From Ophioceras dolichostomum (taxonomy: Eukaryota > Ascomycota > Sordariomycetes > Magnaporthales > Ophioceraceae): a stretch of 64,000 bases of DNA. The number at the start of each line of letters is the position of its first letter. Within the stretch, counting starts at the first letter, position 1. The stretch spans positions 9,882-73,881 of the forward strand of contig PYST01000084.1 of assembly GCA_003049485.1 (NCBI GenBank), given 5' to 3'. The notes under the pieces were generated by a model that was not told the DNA's origin, did not search any database, and was given only the letters and a program-made list of their open reading frames with translations. Below, piece after piece: positions 11,701-23,285 of the stretch. A program made the translations under genes and the position numbers.

Positions 11701-12148
11701 TGGGCCACGGCGTCTGCGGGAACTGAGCACTGACGGGGGAGATGTCGAAGGGGATGCCGGTGTTCTCGAAGTCCTCGAACGGTGGGGTTTCACCAAAGGT
11801 CCAATTGGGCTCGGCGACGGGGTAATAGGCAAGGCCAGCGGCAGCGGCAGCGGCAGCCTCGCCGTCAGGGAGGTGCTGTGGGTTGGGCGGTTGCTGAGGG
11901 AGCTGGCCGACAGGCACAGGCACAGGTACAGGCACAAGTTCCGGGGCCCCGGAACCAGGACTGGTGTTGCGGGTGTTGCTTGAATTGGCTGTTGCAGTGG
12001 CACCGGTAGTGGTGGTCGCAGAAGTGGCAGCAACGGAAGAGGAGGAGGGTTCGGTGGAGGAGGGATCTTCGTTCCCGAAGAAGTTGGCGAGGGTTGATGA
12101 ATCTTCAAGACCGTCAAACATGGCGGCGGAGTCGTTGTGGGCGGCCAT
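8783..12148 (-). CDS. srbA: SREBP-type bHLH transcription factor (Sre1/SrbA)
   Basis: Membrane-bound sterol and hypoxia regulator: when sterol or oxygen falls, the N-terminal bHLH part is released by proteolysis (Dsc pathway in fungi) and activates ergosterol and hypoxia genes. Exons on the minus strand: 12148-11072 and 10993-8783; intron 78 nt; about 1095 aa. The bHLH-leucine zipper spans about residues 298-400 and carries the SREBP-specific tyrosine (EKRYRTNLNDKI, Y309) where other bHLH proteins have arginine. The bHLH loop is long (about 25 residues with GEDTTEDREE). The intron splits the second helix, between KLNKAT and VLSKATEYI. Two hydrophobic stretches follow (KLMVGSLAGLMIL; LFLVLLLVGQFFVLPYF), then the long C-terminal DUF2014-type region. 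The N-terminus is Ser/Thr/Pro-rich, as in activation domains. The start MAAHNDS is the first ATG in frame. The 4.7 kb upstream gap leaves room for extended regulation. Confidence 0.93.
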
Positions 12149-15100
12149 GCTGACAGAAAGGGACGGTTCAGACCTGCAGAGGTGGTTCGATATCACCACA
12201 TTACTGGATCACTCGCCCGATGGATGGATTTGGAGGGTCGGGGCCGAACTGGGCCAACCGGACCAACCGCAGTGCAGCGGGCTGCCGAGGCCAAACAGAG
12301 CAGTGCCTCACAGCACTGCTAGCAGCCTCTCAGATGGAATGAGGGGGAGGGGGGTGTGCGTGTGTGCACGCGCAAAAACCAAAAGGGGTCGCGTTCCCTC
12401 TCTGCCGGGCCAGGTTTGTCGGTCGGTCAGTGAGTCGTTCACTGCGTCGAGACTCGAGCAAGGAGTGCTCCTCGATGGGGCCTGGAAGCAGCAGCCTCTC
12501 CCGCAAAACGCAGGTGGGAACTGTGAGGGCGGCGGCCGGTCCGCTGGCAGGCCACAGCCAGGCAGGCGAGCCGCTCAACGGCAAGGGTGCGTGCGGCGCG
12601 CGCGGGCGAGCGAGGCAGGTGTGGGGATTGAAATTGGGCAGCGATTGCTGGCTATGCACAAAAGCGCAATCGTACGGTCCAGATGCCCTCAATTTCGCCG
12701 GCCTCTCACCATGCGGATGTCTGATTTTGCCCTGGATTGTTTGGATGCGGTATTAAAAGAGAGGGAAGCGATCCAGACATTCAAGGAGCGGATCAGCCCA
12801 TAATTGGGGGGGATCAGGCCATTGGTCTGGAGTCGCCTCGAATGATTCCGACACAACCTCACGTGCGGGAGCCACTGGGTTTTATCAGTGCCCCGGGGAG
12901 TGGGGGAGAGAGAAGGAAGAAGGAGCTGGGGTCGGGGGGGCGCTTGGCAGCTCAACCACCTTCAATTGGTTTAAGGGGCGGCACAGACCAGCAGCAACCA
13001 CTCAAGACACCCAGTGAGAGACAGCAAGCCCCCGGATTGGTTCTGTTGCCCTCAGGCGGTCGAGGCTGAAAACGAGAAGCAAGAAATATTGGTGATGGGA
13101 GACGAAAGAGGAATGGCGCTGTCCGCGTGACTGCAACTGAGAAGAAGCACCTCGCACCAATTCTTCTCTCCCAGACCGGAATGCAAGACATCCAAGAGTG
13201 ATTTCTTTTGGTGTGCACTGGCCAATTGGAAGCAGCATGTTCCCACAACTCGATATGATTTTGTTTGTTTCACGAAGCCCCTTTTGGTAACATCACACCC
13301 TTCTGAGGCGGTCTGCGGCACGGCTCGCTCCAATGTGCTCGGCAAGCCAGGGGGTAATCGCCGATGGCAAGATGCGCCTCACATAAAAGGCCGAAAGCGC
13401 CTGACCCTCGACGAGAATGGCATCCCAAACGGCCTGAAATGACGGCGTTGTTTCCCCAACGCCACAACCCACAACGACTTCCGTATTTCTACGCTCACCG
13501 GTGTCCCGTCTGGTCAGCCGTCGGCTGGAAGGCAAGTTAAGGCGAGCCAAGCGTGGTGGCCTTCACGCTACCAAACTATACCCCAACCAAACCTTGTGCA
13601 GCCAAGGTGCCCATTTTGACTCGCGATGCTTCCGGTGAATCCGGTAAGACCCTGGAAGCCTTCTGCACATACGACGAACAGGGTAGTGTACAGGACATAC
13701 GACGAACATGGTATATGCTGCGTCAATCTTCCCGCCAGCGATCAACTCGCCGAACGTATGTTCCCCTACCCACTCTCCGCATTTTTGCTCGAGATGCAGC
13801 CAATACAGCCTAGCAATCTCGGCGGTCACCGAGCTCGGCTAGCTCTCGAACTCTCATCCCTCGGCCCCACTCCGACCGAGTACCGGCCGCCCGACATGGA
13901 CCGCCTCCGCCTCCGACATCTGGCATTCCTCCATCACCTACCTAGTTTTCCCCTCAAAGAGCCCGGAGGCCGTGGTTGCGTCACTTCATATCTCCTATCA
14001 TATCTTGCAAAGCGAAAAGCGCGTTCCGGGACATCTGGGTGCCTAAACAGGCGACAGATACGTCAGCAGAGTAGCCCGAAGTCCAAGAGTGCGACTCCCA
14101 ACCCTACCCCCCTGGATGATCCTTGGAAACAAGTAAACGCAGTGTGACAGGTTGGATCCCGAATTCCCACCGAGCTTCGTGCCTGTGCTACCACTCCCTC
14201 AATGGGGTTGTTCAAACTACGTAGTAGAAATGCCACCAACAATCCAGAGCCCAAGCCACGGGGTACGCCCTCGGAGAAGTGCCGCCCACTACCCAGCCGA
14301 GACATGCTTAAGCGGATTCGGTAAGCTCCGTGAGAAATTTTGGTTTAGTGGTCGTCGTTTAGAGTCGTTTTGGAGGAAACGAAGACAACCGTCGTCTCAT
14401 TTATACTTTGGCTATCACATTGTCTTAGGTGTTCAACAGGACGTCTCCGTCGATTAGCCTTTGGAACGGCTAACTCAAAATAGTCGCTCTCCTACCATGC
14501 TCGACCCGGCCTCGGACGGCCGTGAAGCATTGCTCTGGGGAAGACATACTTGGTAGTTGCCAGGCAGCAAGTTCATGGCCCAGGAGTAGAGGCTGGCTGG
14601 ACATCTTCTTGTGTGTCGCCAGGAGCCAATGCCTCTTTATCGTATCAAACCTGCCCAATGTCGGACCAGGGCTGGGCACGACTGGCGTCTACGATCGAAT
14701 CATCACCCGTCGAAACTTAGTCGGAGCTGCATGAAACTAAATTATAGAGCCTGCAGACCCTGCATGAGACACAGGACAGCACCCCTTTATTGACAATCTG
14801 TTAGGGGGGCTGATGCGTCCGCAAACTGACACCCGTGTTGACATGCCCCGCCCGAGGAGTAGACTAGCTGCTATCCTTCAGGCGCTAGTGTCCGCGGACT
14901 GTTGGTATAGATATGACGATCTCCATGGACTTCATGACCGACGTTGTGGACGCCGAAGATCAAGAAAAGAAGCTCAGGGAATAGAGCTTTCGGCGGGAAA
15001 GACATGTGCCGCAGCAGGATGACCGCATGGGAGGCCAGATTTGTACGACGATCTGCCCCCATAGATGTGAGCCCAGTTGAGTCACTGTGCACAGGTTCGC

Positions 15101-16877
15101 CTCGGAAACATCACAAAGCTGCCCATGACCTCAGACCTCGCTATGAGTGGTAGAAGATGGCCCTATATTCTGGCTTTGAGGAGATGTGGGCAAATCCCTT
15201 GATACACCATCTAAACCACAGCTAGGTAGAAGCGAGAACATCTATAATATCCTACTTACTTCATGCCGCAATACTAAGAGGGAGGGTTCGAGGAGAGCAA
15301 AAGCACATCTGCCCAAGACACAGGCCTCGCTAATGATAGTATCTGATGTGCATGACGCACGCCCGGGCTCGCGCCGTGTACCTGCATCGACGAGGAAGGT
15401 GCTCGGCATCTTTTTGATGGCTGACCTGCGCTAGAGGAAGGAGACAGGCATGCTCTGATCGCTGACTTACATGTAGCTCGGACATGTACAACAAACCTGA
15501 AGGCATCACTGAGGAGGAACCCCCGGTCCAGAGAAGCCGCCAGCAGCCTGTTCAAGCGGCGATGTCTGTCTCTGATCCGATCTAGACTGATCTTTCCTAG
15601 GCTCTTTATAAGCTTCGCTGCACTCATCCGTCGTTCATCCCATTCGCTGTAAATTGATGAGAGCATACCGACTGGGAGAGCTACTTACGGCAGTAACATA
15701 AGCCCGGTCAGCACTCAACTCGAGCCGAAAGTCTCGTTTCCTTCAATGTAGTTGAAAGTCCCCCCACGTCCCTTTATAAGTCTCACGGCATCGGGCTTCG
15801 GAGTTCGGTGCTCTCACCCTCGCCTCACGGAGTCACACATACCACAGTAACGGCGGACCTTGGCCACCAGGTTGAGAATCTCACCCACGACGACCCAGCA
15901 GAGATGGACCACAGGTTGCAGCCAATAGCGGTGAGCACGATTCCGCCGTGCTCACCAAGATCAGAAAACCGACAGAAGGGCCAAGTCGCAAGTCAGGGGA
16001 ACTTGCGCGGATCAGTGGGGTTCGATGCCAATTGGAATTTTTGTTGATCGGTTGGCAGTCCGCGCTATGCTCCATCGGGGGACCTCAGCCCTGTCAGCGC
16101 TGCTTGACCGCCACGGAGAAGAGTAGAAGAGTGGAGCAAACGGCCGGCAGCTGGAGCTCTGGGACCGAAAGGGGGGGGAGGGCCCCAGCTTCCTCAACAA
16201 CCCCACGGCAGCATTTGTTGAAAGGGGAGTACCCCGGACCTGCCATCAACAATTCGTCGGAAACAAGCCGGTAGGAACGATTGGAGACGCAAAAAGGCAA
16301 GAGCTCTCCAGGGATACAGGGACAGGACCTGATAAGAAGGTGCTACTATGCTGCAGTATATATGTGTGAAACTTGCCGTGACAGCCCTCACGCCAATTTC
16401 TAGTTTCAAAGCCATCTAGGAAGTGATTGGCTGTTGCTGGCCGTACCTCCCCCGTCAGCTCTTGCATTGCCGAACCCCCTCACTGCTTGCCGGAGTTGCT
16501 TCAGCTCCCCTCCCAACCAGATCCCCGGACATCCGAACAACACCCCATCTGTACGCCCATATCAGCCCATGAGTCCACGAGTCACGATCGATCCCCCTCA
16601 GTTCCTTCCTATCCATTCCGTACTATCTTTCATCTAGTGTTGTTCGTGATAACACCGCTATCCATCTGCATCATTGTCACCATCGACTTCATCATATCCC
16701 ACATCTTGAAGCTCCCTGCTCCCTGTATTAGGAGGGATACAACAACTTAGCTGTACCCCCTATTCCAACGAAAACATCAACAGACTGCGCCTTGAGCATC
16801 GAACTCGCATCTTTCTTTCTGAGAACACCCACATCCCATTTACTGCCCTTTCCAACCCAGCCCAGCCCACCATCAAG
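12149..16877. other. 4.7 kb intergenic gap between SREBP and the 16878 gene
   Basis: Shared upstream region of two divergent genes. I found no complete gene. It contains a 14-bp direct repeat ACATACGACGAACA (13667-13680 and 13695-13708), a perfect 10-bp inverted repeat (15930-15956), and a minus-strand stretch at about 15180-15830 with splice-like signals (see findings). Open frames such as 13626-14147 (+, 173 codons) have no recognisable domain. No tRNA or 5S rRNA was seen. Confidence 0.5.
15930..15956. repeat. Perfect 10-bp inverted repeat with 7-nt loop
   Basis: GGTGAGCACG (15930-15939) is followed by a 7-nt spacer and its exact reverse complement CGTGCTCACC (15947-15956). It could form a hairpin or be a dimeric protein site; it is not followed by a T run. 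Confidence 0.85.
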
Positions 16878-17714
16878 ATGACTCGAGTCACCGCCCCCAT
16901 GTCAAAGCTCGCCCGTGGCCTGGCGTCCAACCCGTCGGTAGCGCGGCCCCACAGCATCTCCGGCGTCTCCAAGTCCGGAGCCGTTCTGGCGCGCACAGAG
17001 CTCAGTGCTGATGGGAGGAGTAGTGGTGACCACGACGTAAGTTTCTTTTAGCTCCGCCGTTCTTTCTTTCAGCGTTCCAAGTTCCTCCGCGGAGACATTT
17101 CCACATCCTAGGCACCTAAGGTCCCTAGAGCAGCCAACTGCCTCCCTGTCCAAAAGTACAAAGCCGACTAAAGTCCAACTAACAAATAACCACCATAGTC
17201 CTCCCGCCGCAACCTCACAACCGCCCACCGCCCCGCCGCCGTCCAGCCGAACCCCAACCGCACCATCCCCCTCATGCAGACCTTCCACAGCAGCGCCCCC
17301 CGTCCCGCCGTCGCCCATCCCACGTCGCTAGACTTCACCGTGCTGCCCTCCATCATGGCGGACTCCGGTGGCTCCGGCGGCGACATCGACATGACGATCA
17401 TGCGCGTGCCCCTGCTCCCGGACAACTTCGCCCCGGACCGGTCCGCCCTCGCGCCTGAGGTCCCCGACGCGCCGCTGCCCGCCCCCGTCATCAGCGTTAT
17501 CGCCGCCCACCCGGAGAACGTGCTGGCGCCGCTGACGGAGGTCGAGGGCATGGGCGTCGACGGCGTGGAGCTTAAGTTCGTCCACGACTTCGGTGCGTCC
17601 GCTGGCCAGGGTTCCTCTTCTGCTGCTGGCGATGAGCACGAGGGCGGCATGCTCAGGGATGTGTGGGTCGGTTTGATGGATGATGTGTTTGGTGCGAAGA
17701 AGGCTGCGGTCTGA
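16878..17714 (+). CDS. Unknown fungal protein, possibly mitochondrial
   Basis: Exons 16878-17036 and 17199-17714 join in frame across a 162-nt intron with GTAAGT and ATAG ends, giving 224 aa. I do not recognise a family. The first 40 residues are rich in Arg, Lys, Ser and Ala and contain no Asp or Glu (MTRVTAPMSKLARG...), like a mitochondrial presequence. A second basic Ser/Thr/Pro-rich stretch precedes a more compact C-terminal half (LDFTVLPSIMADSGG, then MTIMRVPLLPDNFAP). No membrane segment is visible. The GC-rich exon 2 also has an open minus frame, but it lacks a partner and a good start. Convergent with RAE1. Coding status is likely, function unknown. Confidence 0.65.
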
Positions 17715-18553
17715 TTTCTTTGGTGGTGGGGGTCGGGTGAGATGAAAGAATGATGATGATTGATGATGATGATGATATGGGGTTCGGAGAGCGGGACGAA
17801 CGCGCCCACTTTTCCACCAAAAGCGAGGCTGGTAGGGGCCGGCCACTTGGACGCCAGGAACTTACGATGACGGCATCCTTCTGTATTTTTTTTTCCTCCG
17901 CCGCTCCTGTCCTCTGGATGCGTGAGGGCTTGGGGGACACATATTTAGCTCCTGGGGGATTGTGGCACAAGCGTCCCCTAGCTGACGCTCATGACATAGT
18001 GCGCTTGTAATTGGACCTTCTTTATCCTGGGAATAATACTACCTATATTCTCAGCCTCGTTGCCTCACACTTCATCCGACCCGACAAAGCGGAGTCCCTA
18101 GGCTGCATTGCATGTATGCCGTCGCTATTATGCGTACCTATGAATACCTATCTAAGAGCACCGTCGCCTCTTCATTGTCCCGCTAATGGTTGGGGCGACT
18201 GGCTAACTACCTGTACGCAACTTTTTCCCATAATGAGTTGCCTAAATACATCCAACGACAACAAACCCAGCAGCTTCCAAAGTCCCAGTCCCAGCAAGCC
18301 CGGAATTCACGACCACTTGTTTCACTGTATCCCCATATCTCGTACATCGCATGCGGTATCATCATCTGGGATTTAGTTAGCCACTCACGGCCTTGCGCTT
18401 CCTGTTCTCTAAACCAGGAGCCTTCTCACGATCACCAACACCCTCTTCCTGGGTAGATCCCTAGAGCAACGTATATTGATGCCCATTGAGATGCCCATTG
18501 AGACGCCTCAGCCTCTGCCGGTCCTGGAGGTCGATAACCATCTTATCACGAAT
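17715..18553. other. Intergenic between convergent genes
   Basis: 3' flanks of the 16878 gene and RAE1. It holds a GAT-rich microsatellite (about 17748-17776, GATGATGATGATT...). Short open frames only; no gene seen. Confidence 0.6.
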
Positions 18554-19731
18554 CTATCGCTTGTTCTTAACGCTTGGGCGCGGTTTGCACTCGTCCTGCA
18601 GGACCGGGTGCAGCATGACCTTGGTGGGGTACTGAGCGGTGTTTCCCTGGTAGCCCTTGGCCCAGTCGTAGCTGACGGCGTATGCGAAGATGTTGCCGTT
18701 CTTGTTGAAGGTGGTCGCCATGATGCTGCCGCCGACGTTGGGGTAGCCCTTTAGGCGGTGCTTGGCGTCCTTGTCCCAGAAGTGGAACGTGCCGTCCGAG
18801 CCGGCCGTGCTGAATGTGCCGTGGACGGGGTGGAAGGAGATGTCGTTGACGCCGTAGACGTTGGTGATGTTGCCCTGCGGCGGGTCGCGGTGGCACTTGA
18901 ACGAGAAGTTGGACGTCGCGTCTTTGTCCTCGACGTACTGGATCGCGCAGCGGCCCTCGATGCTACCGATAGCGAAGCCGGCCGAGTCGGTGAAACAGCT
19001 GACAACTCGGGTCTGCCACTTGAGCGGGCTCTGCAGGGTCTTGTAGAACTTGGCCGGCTCCTTCAGGTTGACCACATTGATGTAGCGGTCGGCCGTGCCG
19101 ATGACGAGCAGGTTGTCGCGCACGTCCATAGTATAGACGCGCTCTTGGCAGTTCAACGTCCCGGCCGGGGTTGGTGACCGCAGATCCCAGTACTTGACCG
19201 TCTTGTCCCAAGAACCAGTGATCACCATCGGGCTGCCGGCGTTGTCGTAGAAGCGCACGCACCGTACAGGCTTCTCGTGCTGCGCAACCTGCGCGGTCTG
19301 GCCCGTGGTCACATCACACACCTTGGCTTGCTTGTCCGCGCCGCCTGACACGATCTTCGTGCCGTCCTGAGGGATGGGAAAACGCCTCTGTTGTTAGCCT
19401 TGCGTGTTGTTTTGGGGACAGCATACTGCCGGCGTTGCTCGCAGGGTCGTCCAAGGTCACAACATACCTTGTAGTAATCGCAACTGAGCACGGGACCTTC
19501 GTGCTCGTACATGTGCCTCCCTTCCGCCGTACCGTTGGCCAACACCTCGTAAATCCTCACTTTCTTGTCCCAGCTGGAGACAGCTAGGAAATCCTTCGCG
19601 TCGGCGGGGTTGGGGTTGAAGGCGAGGTCCGAGATGCTGTCTTCCGGGGGGTTCGCGACAGCCACATCCTTAGTTAGGTCGCCTAATGTATTAGATGGCG
19701 CTGGAGCCGCGGCTCCAAAGAGGCCTGACAT
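18554..19731 (-). CDS. RAE1: WD40 mRNA export factor Rae1/Gle2
   Basis: Nuclear pore-associated beta-propeller that binds the GLEBS motif of Nup98-type nucleoporins and takes part in poly(A)+ RNA export. Exons on the minus strand: 19731-19468 and 19366-18554, intron 101 nt with GTATGT and CAG; 358 aa, matching the usual length of about 350-370. Visible WD-type blades include SDLAFNPN...LAVSSWDKKVRIYEV, DGTKIVSGGADKQAKVCDV and GSPMVITGSWDKTVKYWDL. Family signatures follow: ERVYTMDVRDNLLVIGTADR, then GSIEGRCAIQYVE and NDISFHPVHGTFSTAGSDG. The start MSGLFG is the first ATG in frame and is followed by the short FG-containing N-terminus typical of the family. It is convergent with the unknown gene at 16878. 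Confidence 0.95.
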
Positions 19732-21576
19732 CGTGAGACTTCAGGCAGACTTGAGGCGGATCGAGAGAAAAAAAAAGTCGGTGGCGCGAACGCCTAGCTC
19801 GGAGAGGAAGGGCAGAAAGGGCGTGCACCTGACAGTTGGGAGCTGGAGAGAGTGTCGTGATTGTCGTCAAATGATATACGAGGTCGGCGAAAGGCAGCTC
19901 GACTCTGGATGAAGGCGCGAAGATATGATTTCGAAGTGTGGTTGCGCTGCAGAGATGAGGACGAACTGATGAACAAATGCTTCCATGGAATGGGATCGCG
20001 TTCGAAGCCGCCAATGACAAAGCTCCTCCCCACCAAGTGGGGCATTACCAGGCTCCAGGCAGCTGGTGGCCCCACAACAGTCACCACAAAAGCCATGGAA
20101 TTTTTTTTGCCGTGTTCGAACTTTCACCTTTTCTTCCCAACATTCCCCCCCTCGCCCAAAACATCGCCGTCGAAGCTTGACTACACGGAGACTGTTGCCC
20201 CCCGGGTGTCAGTCTCGACAACTATCTTGCTTTGGGGAAAGTCCCCGGACACTCTTTGCGGAGACGCGCCGCCATAGAAGCACTGCGGCTTATCCCTGCC
20301 GGCCTGCTTCACCTCTTGTGTCTGGCGTCTTCCTCCTTCTGCTTCATCCCGGCGCAGCCAATTTCCTGCTCTCGTCTCCTGTTGACCGTATGGACGAAGA
20401 TATGAGTCCGAGCTTCAGGTTGGCAGTGTGGTGAAGGCGGCATGGTCGGCTCTGTTGTGTTGGATTCAAGGAGGGTGTCTCGCCGATGAGGGGAGCGCTC
20501 AGGGCCTATGCATGGGAGCCATTTTGTCAGTTCACCGTCACAGTTATGCGATTGATCCCTGCGCTTGTTTGAAGTACTCCTCGCGGGGGAAACATGTCTG
20601 GCCTGGGATTTACACGATGGGGCTTATTCCTGGTGCGAGGGGGTGAATGTTCCGTTCCGTTGCCTTGTGTGAGAATGGGAGGCAGGACGGGCCAAACTTT
20701 TTTTATCAACACTCCAAGCTTCGTGGGAAGCTTCGGGCCCCGCCCTGTCTCTCTGGACCACTGGTGGCTCTGGGGGATCCTTCGAAAGTTCAGGTGATGA
20801 ACATCATATTAGAGTCAAGCACTGACTGGGGCCACAGTAACATGTGTGCACCTAGCATGACGATCGAAATATGCGTTATGGTTTCTGATGAACTTTTTAA
20901 GAAGATTGCTCTTTTTGCCTTACCTCGAAACACGAGTCCACACCGGTAGACGAAACTGGTAGACGAAACTGGTCACACAGCCTGGATGGGTTGGTCAAGG
21001 GGGAACTACTACCTACCTACCTAGGGTACCTAGTCAAGGCTGCCCTTGTAGCTATATTACCTGTATTTGAGCCTGTTGAGGTTGGTGTGAATCTCACCTA
21101 GGATCAACTTCAATCTCCTTCTGTTGCTGTCCTATTCTCCATTGTGCGAAAGCTGGTCGCAGCAATAGTCCTTATCATAAACAGTTTGTTGAGACTGTGA
21201 AGCGTAAAGAGAACAAGGACAAAAGTCCACGAAAGAAACAGGAATACCAGAAGCATCGCGGCAAGTCTACACCATATTTGAAGATATATCGGTATGTACA
21301 AGGTACGTAGTCCTCCATACAAGACAAGACAAAGCCAATCCCATGTCCAAATCCGCCAGAGTGCCAGACTGAGACGGCGGTTTTCCTATGCGCCGGAAAC
21401 CAAAAACAAGAACCTCCCAACCCCCCGAAGCACGTCAAAGAAAACGCCATGCCACAGCAAAAAAGACATCGCGGAGTAAAATCGTAACTACATTGGCGGT
21501 AATAACACACACAGAGAGAATGGTAGTAGGTAAGAGAAGGGGGAGAAAAAAAAAAGCCAGCCAACAACGGACGCCA
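19732..21576. other. Intergenic: RAE1 upstream region
   Basis: Contains the RAE1 promoter and the 3' flank of the next minus-strand gene. A TACC run lies at about 21009-21023, and the short element GTAGACGAAACTG is repeated in tandem at 20947-20970. No gene or RNA was recognised. Confidence 0.55.
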
Positions 21577-23285
21577 TCACATCAAGCCACCAAGAACGAC
21601 CTTGCCGACGTTAGCGACCTCGCTCTTGATCAGGCTCCTGCTCGAGTCCTCGAACTCCTTCACGACGCCCTGTATGATGATCTTGCGCACCCTCGCGTCC
21701 GCCTTGGTGAACAGCTCTGCCACAGGCCCCGAGCACTCGCGCGGCGTGGGCACCAGGCTCAGCAGGCGCGTGTAGCAGTCGATCAGCACGTCGCACAGCG
21801 TCGCGAAGGTCTCGAAGAAGTCCGGGTCAAACGGCAGGCTGGGTGTCAGCAGGTGCGTGTACTCCTCGCCGGGCAGCAGATCGGTGTCGCTCGCGGCGAA
21901 GGACAGCACGCTCGCGTTCGCGCTGCTGCCCCCCGCACCGCCGCCGCCAGGACCCCCGCCGCCGCCGCCGCCGATGCCGCCACCCACAGAACCGTTCGCC
22001 CCCGCGGCGTCCATGCCGCCAGCGCCGCCGTTGTTGCTCTCGGAGGGCTCGAGCGGGTAGCCGACGTCGTTTGCGGCGCTGGACGTGCGGCGGGCCTTGG
22101 AGCCCTGCGTGCCGCGCCGGAACATGTTGGGCAGGCGGGCGCGCGAGAGCGACGAGGCCGCGGAGCCGCTCTCGGAGTGGAGGTTCTGGAAGGACTCGAA
22201 CTCGCTCAGCAGGGTGTTGAGGCTGCGGAGGAACTCGAGGGGCGTCGACGAGTTGAGGTCGATCACGTTGGGGAGGGATAGGCCTAGGAGCAGGTAGTTG
22301 GTTGCGCGGCGAGCCAGCTTGCGGTTGTCGAAGTAGGGCATCCGCGCCAGGTCTGGCTTGTCGAACAGCAGCGTGTTGAACCAGTAGACGCGGCCTTCGT
22401 GACTGTGAAAAAATTGCCCATATTTGAATGTCAGTAAGGAATGGATGGATATCTATCTGCCAGGTCCAGGAATGCCAGTGAGAGAGGGGGGAGGGGGAGC
22501 GAGTTGGTTGTTGGTGGGACTGAGGCTGGAAAGAAGGCCAGTTTTGATCCAGGGAAGATGACGCACGCTTTCCGCAGATAATCCAGCGTTGATATCCTCT
22601 TGCTGGCTGTCTCTTGTATGTGCTGGTGTACCATCGAGGACTCGCTCTGGACAACCATGCCGCCGACGGGCGGGGCAAGCTGGGTGGCAGAATAGCCGTT
22701 GGTCAAGGGGGCTGTTCGAGTAAGCATCTTAGAGAAGGAGTCGCCAGTGGCGAGCGGCGACTGGGCGACGACAGAAGCGTCGTTGGTGTTGTTGTTGTTG
22801 TTATTGTTGTTGTTCTGTCTTGGAATCGCGAGGGCGGCAGAAGATGCGATTGCGAAGTCGGGAAGGGCGGGCGGAGCAGAGTTATCGGTGATTACGTGAA
22901 CGACGCCTAGACGGCCCCCTCCACCATCGCCATTCGAGGACGAGCCGCGCCGGAGCCGAGAGAAAGAGCTTTTGCGGCCCACAGAGGGCCTACGCTCCTT
23001 AGTCAAGACGTTTGGCCTATGCGGCTGCGGCTGAGGCGGTTGATCCGGCCCTGTGCTAATGCTGGTGCTGCTGTTGTTGTTGAGGTTGTTCGGGTCGCCG
23101 CCAGAGCTCGTGCCAGGCCTCGATCGGCTGCCGCTGCGTGCACGGGTCGCCGAGGGATTGCCGCCGTAGCTGGTGCTCAGATTGTTGCCGTTGCTGGCGC
23201 TCGTGTTCGTTGAGGTCGGAAAAGAAAACGAAGAAAACGCATTTTGGATAATAGGGGCCGGCGTTGCGCCAGCCGCACGCTGCAT
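21577..23285 (-). CDS. Unknown fungal protein with helical C-terminal domain
   Basis: Exons on the minus strand: 23285-22567 and 22402-21577, joined across a 164-nt intron with GTGCGT and CACAG ends, give 514 aa in frame (TLDYLRKA-HEGRVYWFNT). I do not recognise a named family. Residues 1-180 are low-complexity, Ser/Asn/Pro-rich and probably disordered. From about residue 225 there is an ordered segment rich in Leu and Arg: RKLARRATNYLLLGLSLP, then SLNTLLSEFESFQNLH. A Gly-rich linker (GGGIGGGGGGGPGGGG) follows, then FETFATLCDVLIDCYTRLLSLV and a C-terminal helical stretch ending VGKVVLGGLM. The arrangement suggests a cytoplasmic scaffold or regulatory protein, but no function can be assigned. 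It is divergent from ECT1 with 1.7 kb between starts. Confidence 0.75.

Noticed and set aside
13667..13708. Possible 5S rRNA start (ACATACGAC, twice)
   Set aside because: The short similarity to fungal 5S 5' ends does not continue into the conserved internal control region; it is just a 14-bp direct repeat.
17328..17846. 172-codon minus-strand frame opposite the 16878 gene
   Set aside because: The plus strand offers a two-exon model with good splice sites and start; the minus frame has no support.
21388..22281. 297-codon plus-strand frame
   Set aside because: Antisense to the ordered C-terminal exon of the 21577-23285 gene; Arg/Ala-rich shadow without domains.
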